Source: Erigeron canadensis (lineage: Eukaryota; Streptophyta; Magnoliopsida; Asterales; Asteraceae). Taken from it: a stretch of 64,000 nucleotides of DNA. Every line of letters begins with the position of its first letter. Position 1 is the first letter of the stretch. The translations under genes and the position numbers were made by a program. The stretch spans positions 39,035,688 to 39,099,687 of the forward strand of contig NC_057767.1 of assembly GCF_010389155.1 (NCBI RefSeq), in the 5' to 3' direction. The notes beneath the pieces were generated by a model. It worked only from the letters and a program-made list of their open reading frames with translations. It made no database searches and was not told the DNA's origin. Positions 54,020-64,000 of this stretch are shown here, piece by piece.

Positions 54020-54540
54020 ATATATGAAAATGAACCCATCAGGCAATCTCTGCCCCTAACTCGTTCTTTGCTTCTACCGGCTCCCACTGAAACGAACTGT
54101 CGGATCTTAAGAAACCCCGAGAACAAACACTCTCCTTTAAAGCAGATAATAAACTGTAGAGACTTTAACAGCTGGAGTACTGGCTCATTTAACCCACTGT
54201 CTGGAAGCTATGACTGAAGCACAACACCCATGCTCCTATTGTCAACAAAATCCCTGACTGGTTTCTCTGAACCTTTCCTAGCACTGTCTGAAACTTGATT
54301 AATAATAGTGATACATTATTAAAATTTCTAATACTAATCTTCCTTATAATAATTATAACTATTAATATAACATACGATGCGAAGAAAAAATTTACCTTTT
54401 TTTTTATTAAATTGGGAATTTCGGTTTGCTATGCTTCTTTTGTTGATTAAAAAAAAAAACTTATGTATTGATGACAGAATGGAGTTTCCTGCACAGGAAG
54501 GGTTTCTTCCTTCATTTGTCCGTCGTTAATTTTTATCGCT
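54020..54540 (-). other. Possible gene fragment of unknown identity
   Basis: Two less AT-rich islands stand out in this AT-rich region. On the minus strand the right one (about 54514-54458) opens with M-K-E-E-T-L-P-V-Q-E-T and ends at a GT. The left one (about 54294-54205) can read S-D-S-A-R-K-G-S-E-K-P-V-R-D-F-V-D-N before a stop. I do not recognise the family, and the obvious splice does not join the two in frame. It may be a broken gene piece, a captured exon or a non-coding transcript. Confidence 0.25.
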
Positions 54541-55319
54541 ATCTCTATCTCTATCAGCTATAATTACACCATTCACTGTGATGATGTTTGTAAATTTAAT
54601 ATTTTCTTATTTCCATTGTTATTCTTGGTCCAACTAAACATAGTCGAACATTCTTTCTTGGGCCAAAGTAAGTCGGCTTAATCTGAGGCTTCACTCCATA
54701 TTCCTTATGATCGTGTCCAAATATGAAATCGACCCGATCCAAACCGATTAGTCAAGACTGGGTTTTTTCGGTATCTTTTGCCCAATCGAACCCCACCTGA
54801 ACTTAACCCAATCTTAGGACCCGAAAACCAAACCTATTTCAAGCCGATTTTTCAAAATCTGAACCGATATAGTCAAATACGACTTTAACCGGTATTTAAT
54901 TATGGGAAGTTTTGTTATATCTCTAACTTGTCTATATTAGAACTTTCTATAAAAATTACAATAATTATTATTTGTTTTATATTTTTTTTTTCATCTTAAG
55001 TATTACTCATTACTTCATTAGCAATTGAATGTGTTCTATTATAATTTTGGTTTACATATATTAGAGAAAGAAAGCTTCATGTTGATTTAGTAATAAAGGG
55101 TTATTTTACAGATAATCAATATCCATTTTATATATTTCGTTTTATAGTATTAATTTTTTTTAGATATAAACACAATAAAATATGAAAATGTTATTCGAAG
55201 GATAGTTATTAAATTACCAGCTTAATGAATCTCATTATTATTTCACACCAAACATTAACCAATTATAAACTATTTATCTGGAATAAATATTTTAAGCTTT
55301 TGTTGTTTAGTCAAATAAG
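54541..55319. other. Intergenic, no gene seen
   Basis: AT-rich, with a patch of GACCCGATCC/AACCGATT-type motifs (54710-54900) like the interior of hAT non-autonomous elements. No gene. Confidence 0.4.
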
Positions 55320-55745
55320 TCTAGACTAATGGGGGTTCGAGTTAGCGGGTTGAAATACACAACCCAAATTCGACTTGATATTTAAGTTTGATTTGAAAAT
55401 CTCACTTAAAACTTGTCAATAACCAACCCAACCACCAACGCAAAAAAAAATCAGGTTGGTGAGTTAAATGGTTTGGTGGGTTGATATCAAGTCATACGGG
55501 TTTGCACGTGGATTTGAAGTCAAATGGGTTGTGAGATATCGGATCAACCGAGTTGTTGAGTCTACCTAATAAAAAATATCATATAAATTTAAATATGTTT
55601 GGGTTGACGGATTGACCTTTTAACCCAAAAAGTCAACCTGACCCTGACTTAAAAAATAAAGTTGACGGGTTACGAGGTCGAGATTTCACAACCTTAACTT
55701 GGTTTTTCAAGTCGAATTTCGGGTAAGGCCGAGCAGTTACAATCT
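55320..55745. mobile_element. hAT-like remnant with GGGTTG/CAACCC motifs
   Basis: GGGGGTTCGAGTTAGCGGGTTG near 55330 and many inverted GGGTTG and CAACCC motifs up to about 55700 recall the interior of the element at 13451. Clean terminal repeats are not visible. Confidence 0.35.
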
Positions 55746-55979
55746 CAATATGTAATAACACGATTCTATAAACGATTCTATATATGTTATATCAAAAAGT
55801 GTACAAGATAAAATTTCATTTTAACATTATGCTTGATTTTACAATAAAATTTATTTTTAAGTAAATGATTTTAAGTTTACTTCGTAACCCGGTCACCGAC
55901 CGGATATTAATCTAGTTATATATAAGCCGATGCAATATTCTACAACGTGTAATTAAGCCGACGATGGATATATAGTAAA

Positions 55980-57634
55980 CTAGATATTTTACCCCGCGAG
56001 AAGCGCGACTAGTTATAGGCTTATTATGTTGAAATTGATTATGTTATAGTTAATGGTTAATTCCCGGAATACCTCTGGTCATCTTTTGTCTTTTCTGACA
56101 TGTCGATATCACAGTCACTAAACCTACTATAGTGATTACACACCAACATTTAACATAAGATATTTTGATATCATTAACAAATCAAACGTAAATCGGTAAT
56201 GTAACATGATATCTATATATTCATCAAACGAAATAATATATACAAAATAAAAAAACTAAACATGACAAAAATTTAGTCATATAAAATACACATAATACAA
56301 TACGAATAAGTAAAAAATAATAAGATAAATAAGAGAAAATCATTATAGTTTTTGCTTTCAGTTATGCTGAAAAGATGGAGAAAATACCTTATGTAGTGAC
56401 GGGAAAAAATAATCCTAAACACAATTAGGAAATAAAGTATTTTATCTCCAACAATCAAGAAATTCATTCGTAAAACTCAAAATAACTACTATTATCATTA
56501 TAAAATAGACATTATTTTGTGGCTAGAATAACCAATTTTGGTTAAGGTTTCGGCCAAGAGAACGAAGGAGAAACAACAAAATTGTTTGGTCGTGTATAAC
56601 CTAATAATATTTTTAAATAAAATTTAAAATTTGATATAGTCTTCAAAGTTGTATATATTTTAATAAATAAATATTATTTATGTCAAATATCATTGCCAAT
56701 TTAATAAATGTATTGGACGTCTTCTTATATCTTAATATGGGTTTTGATATTTTTTTTTAATTTTGTGTATATAGTTTTGATTTAATATTTTATGTTATAT
56801 TTAATAAAATAAATTACATTGGTTTTGAGAATAAATAGAGGTTATAAGATAAATATTGTAAAAAAGGTATGGAGATGCCACGTAGGATACAATCCTATGT
56901 GACAATGTTTAAAGCTAGCTTTAGGTTGAAAGAAGGGTTTAAAAGGCTATGATTTTTACTGTCTTAATATATATATATATATATGGATTGGTATACGACA
57001 GAAGAATAACTTTAAAAATTAAAACCAATTGAAAAATACTTCATGATTATGATAAATTAACAACGAAGAAAACTTTGAAACATAATATATGTATAAATAG
57101 AAGAATAACTTTATAAATTAAAAACCAATTGAAAAATACTTCATGATTATGATAAACTAACAATGAAGAAAACTGTGAAACATAATATATGTATAGATAG
57201 ATTATTATAAAGGGTTATGTAATTTGAGGTGTACGTGTTGAACGTAATATATATAGTTTGATTATGAAGTGTATATAGTAAATAGAAAATGAAAAAAAAA
57301 AAGTAATAAAATATAATGGATTATGAGTCATGAATTATGAAGTGTTTATAGTTAAAATAAAAAAGTTAAAAAATGTTATGTAATGTTAGTTGTGATTTTT
57401 TATATATGTTTGATTTATATAAATATAAATTATATATATATATGCTTTTTTATATGCCATATTTAAAATATATGTATAATTATATTATATTATTTAATGA
57501 AAATCTATTAGTGTGAAAAAAATATAGAGGTACCACATAGGATAAATCCTATGTGACATGTTTAGAGGTAATTTTAATTTGAGGTGGATGACTTTAAAAA
57601 GTCAGGATAACTATTGTTTTATTATGTATATAGA
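55980..57634 (-). mobile_element. Non-autonomous Helitron (minus), composite
   Basis: The minus-strand 5-prime end is TCTATATACATAATAAAACA (near 57634). The 3-prime end is a CGCGCTTCTCGCGGGG hairpin (55995-56013) followed by AAAATAT and CTAG at 55980-55983, with T beyond. Length 1655 bp. An internal second copy of a 5-prime-like end lies near 56876-56985. It shares the inverted motif ATAGGAT...ATCCTAT with 57534-57560, so two related elements are probably nested or joined. No Rep/helicase coding is present. Confidence 0.6.
57000..57200. repeat. Two tandem copies of about 101 bp
   Basis: AGAAGAATAACTTTAAAAAT at 57000 and AGAAGAATAACTTTATAAAT at 57101 start two near-identical units. Both contain CCAATTGAAAAATACTTCAT and GAAACATAATATATGTATA. 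They lie inside the composite Helitron. Confidence 0.9.
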
Positions 57635-58489
57635 TATAGATATAGATAGATATAGATATAGTTGGAAATTAAGGAAACCTAGAAAGGAATTTATAAATGA
57701 AAGAAGAATTGTCTAAAAAAGATAATGCATGTCATGTCGTTTCGACAAAAAACAATTCTTTCATTATTATATTTTTTAAGTGGTGTACGCAAATGTCGTT
57801 TACTCAACCAACCACATATTCTCGTCGTGAACTTCACTCATTTCTAATTATCAACCTATGACACCGGCTCTCTTGATTTATTCTACAACTATAAGTTTAA
57901 TTACAATTCTTTCTATGAGTTTATGGGTGATCTTGACTTTTTTTTTTTTTTTTTCCTTTTTCTTTCTCTCTTATTAATTATTAGTTAAGTGTTGAAAAAG
58001 AATAGCAAGAATTTTCTATTTAGAAATAGGAGGGTTTGGAATATAAAATTGTTTGAAATATAAAATTGTTTGACACTTAAATTTAGGCGTGAAAAACTCA
58101 TATATTAAATTTATAATACGACCAAATCATTTATATATTATATATATGAAAGATATTGAAAATTTAGTATATGATGAGTTACACACTTAAGCTTAAATGT
58201 CAAACAACTTTATATTCATTTTTCTCTTTATATATATACTTTATTTATGCGTATATATATACTTTTCATTTGTAAGCGGTAGATATCAATGGTTAATAGT
58301 TGGATGTTATCAAGATAAAACTCATAAAAAAAATAATTAGTAATTTACATAGATCAATTAATAATTTACATGTAAAAACAAAAAATTTACATATGTGTAA
58401 GTATACAAGTATAAACAAATAAAATGAAAATTGAAAAATCAAAAAAATATATCTAATCGTGTCTTTTAATTGTTACAATATGTAGTTGG
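57635..58489. other. Intergenic, no gene seen
   Basis: AT-rich, with GATATA microsatellite next to the Helitron end. No coding region. Confidence 0.5.
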
Positions 58490-59330
58490 AAGTTTGATAC
58501 TTGTATGCCCTCGGAAAGCTCCTCGGGCATTATGAATATGCGTTGTATAGATTGTCAAATGGGACGCGTCCTGTCCTGGAATCCAACAGGAAACATCTCA
58601 GTTGTCGTTCGTAATACGTGGTTGTCTAATGGAAGTGCCCCTTGACAACTCTTAGGGAAGCAATTCGAGTACTATCATCTGACATGTTGATAGTTTATTG
58701 ATGTTGTATAAATGTTTTGGATTGATTGACTTGATTGATTGTTTGCTGCTTGTGATGTGACTAGTGATCTCTTGTTGTGATCCTTATGCCATGTTGTAAG
58801 GTCGTACCTTAAGTATCCCCTTATCATTGTAGAATTGTATTATCTTGGTTATATCGGCACAAATGATTTATGCTGTTCAAACATGCGAACTAACCAACCT
58901 TGTGTTGACTTGATTTAGTACACTTTTCATGTAATCGAGAAAATGCTAGGAATCAGGGTTGATTTGAAGGCTAGCTTTGGATTAGATCAAGGAAGCGACA
59001 CATCTTTCGTTAGATTATATCAGGAATATGTGCATTTGGTAGCTTTTTCTTGATTGGACTTATTCTCGAGGTCGATCGATGACCTGAATTCTCCCGTGAA
59101 GGGATGAACAATTGTTGTTTTGAAATGATTGTATTAGTTGCATTTGGTTAAATTGTTGTGAATTGTTGATTTGTGTTGAATTGTATGCTTAATTCTTGGT
59201 TCATTCGTAACCATTATCATTCATTAAATCGTTGTTCTATGTAATATCTATGTCATGCTCGATTTGCTTTTTTCGACACCCATGTTTCCACCTTGTTGTG
59301 TGTTACAAAAGGCTAAAATAGGAATAATTT
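58490..59330. other. Less AT-rich stretch, possibly an old LTR or intergenic transcript
   Basis: It stands out by composition (for example GCCCTCGGAAAGCTCCTCGG near 58508) and T/G-rich runs such as TTGTTGTGAATTGTTGATTT. No gag, pol or other coding was found and no repeat partner exists in this window. It may be a piece of an LTR-retrotransposon leader. Confidence 0.25.
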
Positions 59331-60199
59331 TAGTTCTCTAACATGGGAGATTTCTATTTTATATATACTTTTTAGTGTTTTATTTTTTTTATATATATAT
59401 TTTTTTACGGATAGCTAAATTTATATTATATTGAAGATTTCTTTCAATTTATATGTATTTGTCGTCACTTTTGGATATTCAATCTTATGAATAACCGTTC
59501 TGCCAAGATGCACCACGATCATTATTACTGGGAAGAGTGTTTGTTTGGGTATGTTTAATTAAACCATATAAAAAAAAAATAATTTAAAAGAATTGTTTTT
59601 TTATATTGATAAAAAATCTGTAATATATATTCTATAAGAATAAATAAAAACAAGAAAAGAAGTTGCCGGAAGCATGTTGGTATAAAATTTGTGTCATGTT
59701 GTTGTTGTTATACATAGAACAGAATTTATATATAAAATGTTGTTGTTATTTATAGGAGATTTGGCAGATCGAGGGAGCCACATGGAAGGAAAAGACTATA
59801 CGTTGTACGAGTATATAATATCGCTTCTGCTTGTTCTTCCTTTATAATTTTGTTGTTTAATTTCAACGTTTATTCCCTTTCCACGCACACATTATTTATT
59901 AGAGTACTTTTTATTTATATTAAATATATATATTACGGAGTATATATTAAGTAGTAACTCCCAACCTGGCCAACCCAAAGCCAAATTACCGCTTTTTCTT
60001 CCGCTACTTTTCAGTTTTGTTTTGATTTGATTTGCTTCCTTGTTTTTCTTCTTCTTATTTTATCTCTCTTCCTTCTTTCTTTCCATTGTTTTGTTTTTTT
60101 GGTCTTCTCTTTTTGTAATTTCAAACGTAGGCGATCGTTACATATATAAATATTGTTGGTTTTCGTATATTAGATTTTTTCTTGTCAAGTCAATCAAAG
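59331..60199. other. Upstream region of the O-fucosyltransferase gene
   Basis: AT-rich with a pyrimidine-rich leader (CTTCTTCTTATTTTATCTCT and similar, 60030-60115) shortly before the start codon, typical of a plant 5-prime UTR. No other gene. Confidence 0.4.
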
Positions 60200-63100
60200 A
60201 TGTCAACGGCTGGTAGTAGTCCAAGAAGTAGAAGCCACCGTCGTCGTGCACCGGAACCAGTATCGGTAATAACAGATTTGTCGTCGTCAACATCACCCAT
60301 AATAATAACAACCGAAAACCACCCAAATAATATACCGGTATTATTATTATGTCAACAATGCAGGAACAGTACCAGCAGTCATAATATTAATTATTCTATC
60401 GAAGGAGGAGGAGGAGGATCTTCTTCTTCTTGTACGTCTCATCATAATAATCAATATTACAACAACAACAACTTATTTAAAGGAAGAGGAGGAGGAGGGT
60501 GTCCTATAACCGCCCCCCTGATTATGATTATACTAATCGTAAGTATGATGATGATGGTTGTTTTTTCATTATCATCCTTTAGTACTAGTAGTCGTCCAAT
60601 AGTAGTTGCAAGGAGGTCGACGACTTCTTCGTCGTTGATATTGAGAGATTATAGACGTGATTCTTCTTTAAAGGCTCAGAGAATTATTTCAACATTATTA
60701 TCATCACAACAACAAGAAGATGATTCAGATTATGCTCAAGATGATGATTCCACTACCAACCTCCACCAACATCGACCTTCTTCTTCCGTCTTCTTCCTTA
60801 ATGCTACTAGTAGTAATCATTTTGTAATTTCCATCCATCCATCCATCTCCTTTAATTTTTACTACTACTGTTTAATTTCCATATATATTAGATTTTCTAT
60901 CCGCCGTACACATTATTATACAGTATTTCTTATTACTCTTATATTATTATCGTCTCGGAGGTTTCATATTAGTCCAATGCAGATTATAAAAAAAAAAAAA
61001 GTTCTTTTTTTTTATTTAATAATTGGGTCAGAGGTTTAATTCTAAAACAGTGGAGTTTTTGTTAATAATGATTAAAAAAAAGGGGGGGGGGGGGGGGGGG
61101 GGGGGGGGGAACGAGGAAGGAGTGGGCTGCAACAAACTAAACAGAGTCGTCTCTCTGTTTGTCTTTCTTCATATACACTGACTTTTGACCAACCAACCAA
61201 CCAACTTACTCTGGAATCGATGTTAGACATAGTCGTCTAAGTCTAATCTTTTTCTGCATGCCCTTCAATTAATTTCCACTATTATATGAGTACATATCTA
61301 CATAACCACTACTATGTATTGCCTTTTTACCTTCTCCTTCTTCTTGTTCCTCGATTATTTTTTGTACTGTATTTGTCACCAAAAAAGTTGATGATAATGC
61401 AATTTATATATATATATTTAAAAGAAAAACTATATATATATATATATATATTCAATTCAATTCAAGCATATAATAATATTGTTGTTTGTTTCACACAGGT
61501 TGAAGATGTCTGGATGAAACCGAACAGCAGTGATTATCATCAATGCATTGTTAGACCAAGAAACCGAATAAGTTAGTCGTCCACACCGTATCTGTCATTA
61601 TTACTATACTTTTCTTGTTTTTATCATCTTTAACGTACTTGAAATATTCATTACTATCTATTTAATTTATAGAGACAAACTCAGCAACAAACGGGTATCT
61701 TCTTGTTCATGCCAATGGTGGATTAAATCAAATGAGGACCGGGGGTACGTACGTGCAGTATATATATATACACACACACGAGTATAATTCTCTTAATTAT
61801 CTCTTCCTAGCTAGCTACTTGAGGTATCTATATAGAATCAACAAAGCCATGAATCTAACGAAAACTTACAAACTGATTCCAGTTTTATACAAATAATTAA
61901 TACGTTGCGCGCCCAAATACAAAAAACTTCCATTGATCAGTACAAAAGTTAGAGACTTGATGATCAGAGGCCTGTTTTAATTAATTTTTTACCAGAAACA
62001 AAATCTTAGTTTATGAATGAATGTCTAACGTACATTGTATATGTCATGATGATGCAATAAGATATGCGACATGGTTGCCATTGCTAAGCTCATGAACGCC
62101 ACCCTTGTTCTCCCTTCTCTTGATCATCAATCCTTTTGGACCGACCCCAGGTATATCCATCCATCTATCTATATATGAACCTGCAAATTACATATTGCAC
62201 TTTCTGTTCTGCCCCGCCCACAACATACATCTAGGTTGCAATGATTAATAATATATAATATTTGCTCTCGATCTTTTCTTAATTATTTGCAGTGATTTTA
62301 AGGACATATTTGATTGGAGGCATTTCATGGATGTTCTAAGAGATGATATTGAGATTGTAGAGTATCTACCAACCAGATTCGCGAGTAAAAAGCCGCATCT
62401 TAAGGCTCCTATATCATGGTCAAAGGTGTGCTACTCTCTCTCTCTCTCTTTCTATATATATATATATATATATATAGCTAGATACATACAATCTATAAAT
62501 TTGAATAAAAATATACTACGTACGTGTATTATATCGAAACTTTTCTGTACGGTTGAAATTAATTGGTCCATATGCAGGGTAGTTATTATAAAGGAGAGAT
62601 GACTTCATTGTTGAAGAGACACAAAGTAGTTCAGTTTACTCATACCGATTCAAGACTTGCCAATAACCGGCTGGCACCCTCTTTGCAAAAGCTCAGATGT
62701 CGAGCGAATTATGAGGCTCTTCGTTACTCTGCAGAGATTGAAGAGCTTGGAAACAAGTTGGTTCATAGACTAAGAAACAAAGATCAACCCTATATCGCTC
62801 TTCATTTGAGGTAACACTATCATCTTTCATATCTCACTTTATTGATGCATTTGCTGCTCATCTATGATGTTAACTCAAACTGTTTACATTACTTTATGAA
62901 TTATGATCAAATCATATTTTTACCTCAAACATATATATATATATTAGGATCAACATTTAATATATGATATCTTCTTGTAAAAGTTATAGAGACATGTTAG
63001 CTTCCAATATGAAACGTAGTCGATCAGCTGAGTTTGAAAGTTCGCATGCTTAATAATGCGATAATTAAGATACATAGTTTGACTTTTGGAGTCAAACTTG

Positions 63101-64000
63101 GTACTACCCATACGTCAATATATCTACTTTGGTTACCTGGATATATTTACTACTCTTGTTAGCACAAATCTCTTCAAAGGAAGGAAGGAAGGAATAAATT
63201 AAGCTTATATATAGTACGAGTAATATCAAGTTAATTATATAGAAGTCAAAATTAAATATGGTGGGTGGGTCCTTTTTGACTTTGAAAGTCAGAACTGAAA
63301 ATGAATTGACTTTGCACAGATATGAGAAAGACATGCTTGCATTCACAGGCTGCAGCCACAGTTTGAGCGTAGATGAAGCACAGGAGCTAAGAGCAATGAG
63401 ATACGGTGTGAAGCATTGGAAAGAAAAAGAAATAGACAGCAAAGAAAGGAGACAGCAAGGGGGATGCCCCATGTCCCCTAGAGAGGCCGCTTTCTTCCTT
63501 AAAGCCATGGGGTACCCTCCAGACACAAACATATACATAGTCGCCGGTGAAATATATGGCAATACGAGCATGGCTGCCTTTCGCAAGGACTACCCTAACG
63601 TCTTTTCTCATACCACGCTTATGACTCCGCAGGAGTTGGATGCTTTTAAGCAGTACCAGAATCGTCTTGCGGCTGTTGATCACATTGTCGCCCTTGAGAG
63701 TGACGTTTTTGTTTATACCTACGACGGAAATATGGCAAAGGTGGTCCAAGGCCATCGGAAGTTTGAAGGTTTTCGCAAGACCATTAGCCCTAATAGGTAA
63801 AGTTATTTAATTTCTACTCGTATTATTAATTATTACGTACTTAATTTCCAAAATTAAGTTATGGTACTACTTCAAGTAATTAAACAGATGGGATGAATTA
63901 TATATGGTTCAATTTGTTTCCTTGCGTTCGCAGGCAACAATTTGTGAAATTGATAGATGAGTTGGACAAAGGAATGATATCTTGGGACATGTTCAGTCTT
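60200..64000 (+). CDS. GDP-fucose protein O-fucosyltransferase-like protein (partial, runs off the end)
   Basis: Exons read: 60200-60823, 61499-61571, 61673 to 61744-61752 (donor unclear), 62062-62150, 62293-62425, 62578-62810, 63320-63796, 63934 to window end. The start is the ATG at 60200. Exon 1 gives a Ser/His/Gly-rich cytosolic part and a membrane helix at about residues 109-131 (L-I-M-I-I-L-I-V), fitting a type II Golgi protein. The catalytic part has the plant O-FucT (PF10250) landmarks: [49 protein letters not shown] and [16 protein letters not shown]. Such proteins transfer fucose (or related sugars in some members) in the secretory pathway; the target is unknown. Intron 1 contains a G28 run. 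The last exons lie beyond the window. Confidence 0.9.
61082..61109. repeat. G28 homopolymer in intron 1 of the O-fucosyltransferase gene
   Basis: Twenty-eight consecutive G preceded by A8. It can form G-quadruplexes and is hard to sequence, so its length is doubtful. Confidence 0.9.

Noticed and set aside
60182..60199. A start upstream of 60200 for the O-fucosyltransferase
   Set aside because: The upstream codon is TTG. The first ATG in frame is 60200 and sits after a normal pyrimidine-rich leader.
60824..61039. Read-through of O-fucosyltransferase exon 1 to codon 285
   Set aside because: The extension is low-complexity and unlike the family. A GT donor at 60824 joins in frame to the conserved exon at 61499.

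Overview
The window is nuclear DNA of a flowering plant, most likely a eudicot. It is AT-rich and littered with plant transposable elements, and its genes have many short introns with plant-style GT-AG borders. Every gene I can name belongs to a plant family: a plastid-envelope type adenylate carrier, the plant uncoupling protein, a plant MOSC/mARC protein, Cf-type receptor-like proteins, an IDA-like peptide and a plant O-fucosyltransferase. An asterid such as a composite is my guess from the general look, not proven. No prokaryotic, organellar or viral genes and no tRNA or rRNA genes were seen.

Layout. Positions 1-15 kb are repeat territory. They hold a foldback element, a small hAT-type MITE, a LINE tail on the minus strand, and a 4.94-kb Ty1/copia element (3096-8035, minus strand) nested in the coding part of a second LINE. 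Then come an LTR-like block peppered with a GC-rich 19-bp palindrome, a complex tandem array (10.5-11.9 kb), a short Helitron, a SINE with target duplications, and three MITEs, two of them inside TA microsatellites. From 15 to 46 kb is the gene-rich part: IDA-like peptide (minus), EAAC-like carrier (plus), MOSC/mARC protein (plus), a full-length receptor-like protein (plus), uncoupling protein (minus) and a sugar-phosphate/nucleotide-sugar transporter (minus). From 46 to 60 kb is again mostly repeats (hAT-like, Helitron and LINE remnants), interrupted by a compact secreted paralogue of the receptor-like protein at 49.4-50.9 kb. An O-fucosyltransferase gene starts at 60.2 kb and runs off the right edge.

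The genes do not form one pathway. Two belong to the SLC25 carrier family (EAAC-like and uncoupling protein), two encode Golgi/secretory functions (sugar transporter, O-fucosyltransferase), and three encode cell-surface or secreted proteins (IDA-like precursor, two LRR proteins). The most informative points are these: the pair of LRR paralogues in which the second has lost two internal LRR blocks, the island domain and the membrane anchor; the nested copia/LINE insertion with intact target duplication and three in-frame stops; an uncoupling-protein intron that is mostly one MITE; a likely GC-AG intron in the mARC gene; and a splice donor in the O-fucosyltransferase that keeps frame only if three residues are added to a conserved motif. 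Exon borders were set by hand from splice signals, reading frame and family conservation; no transcript data were available.
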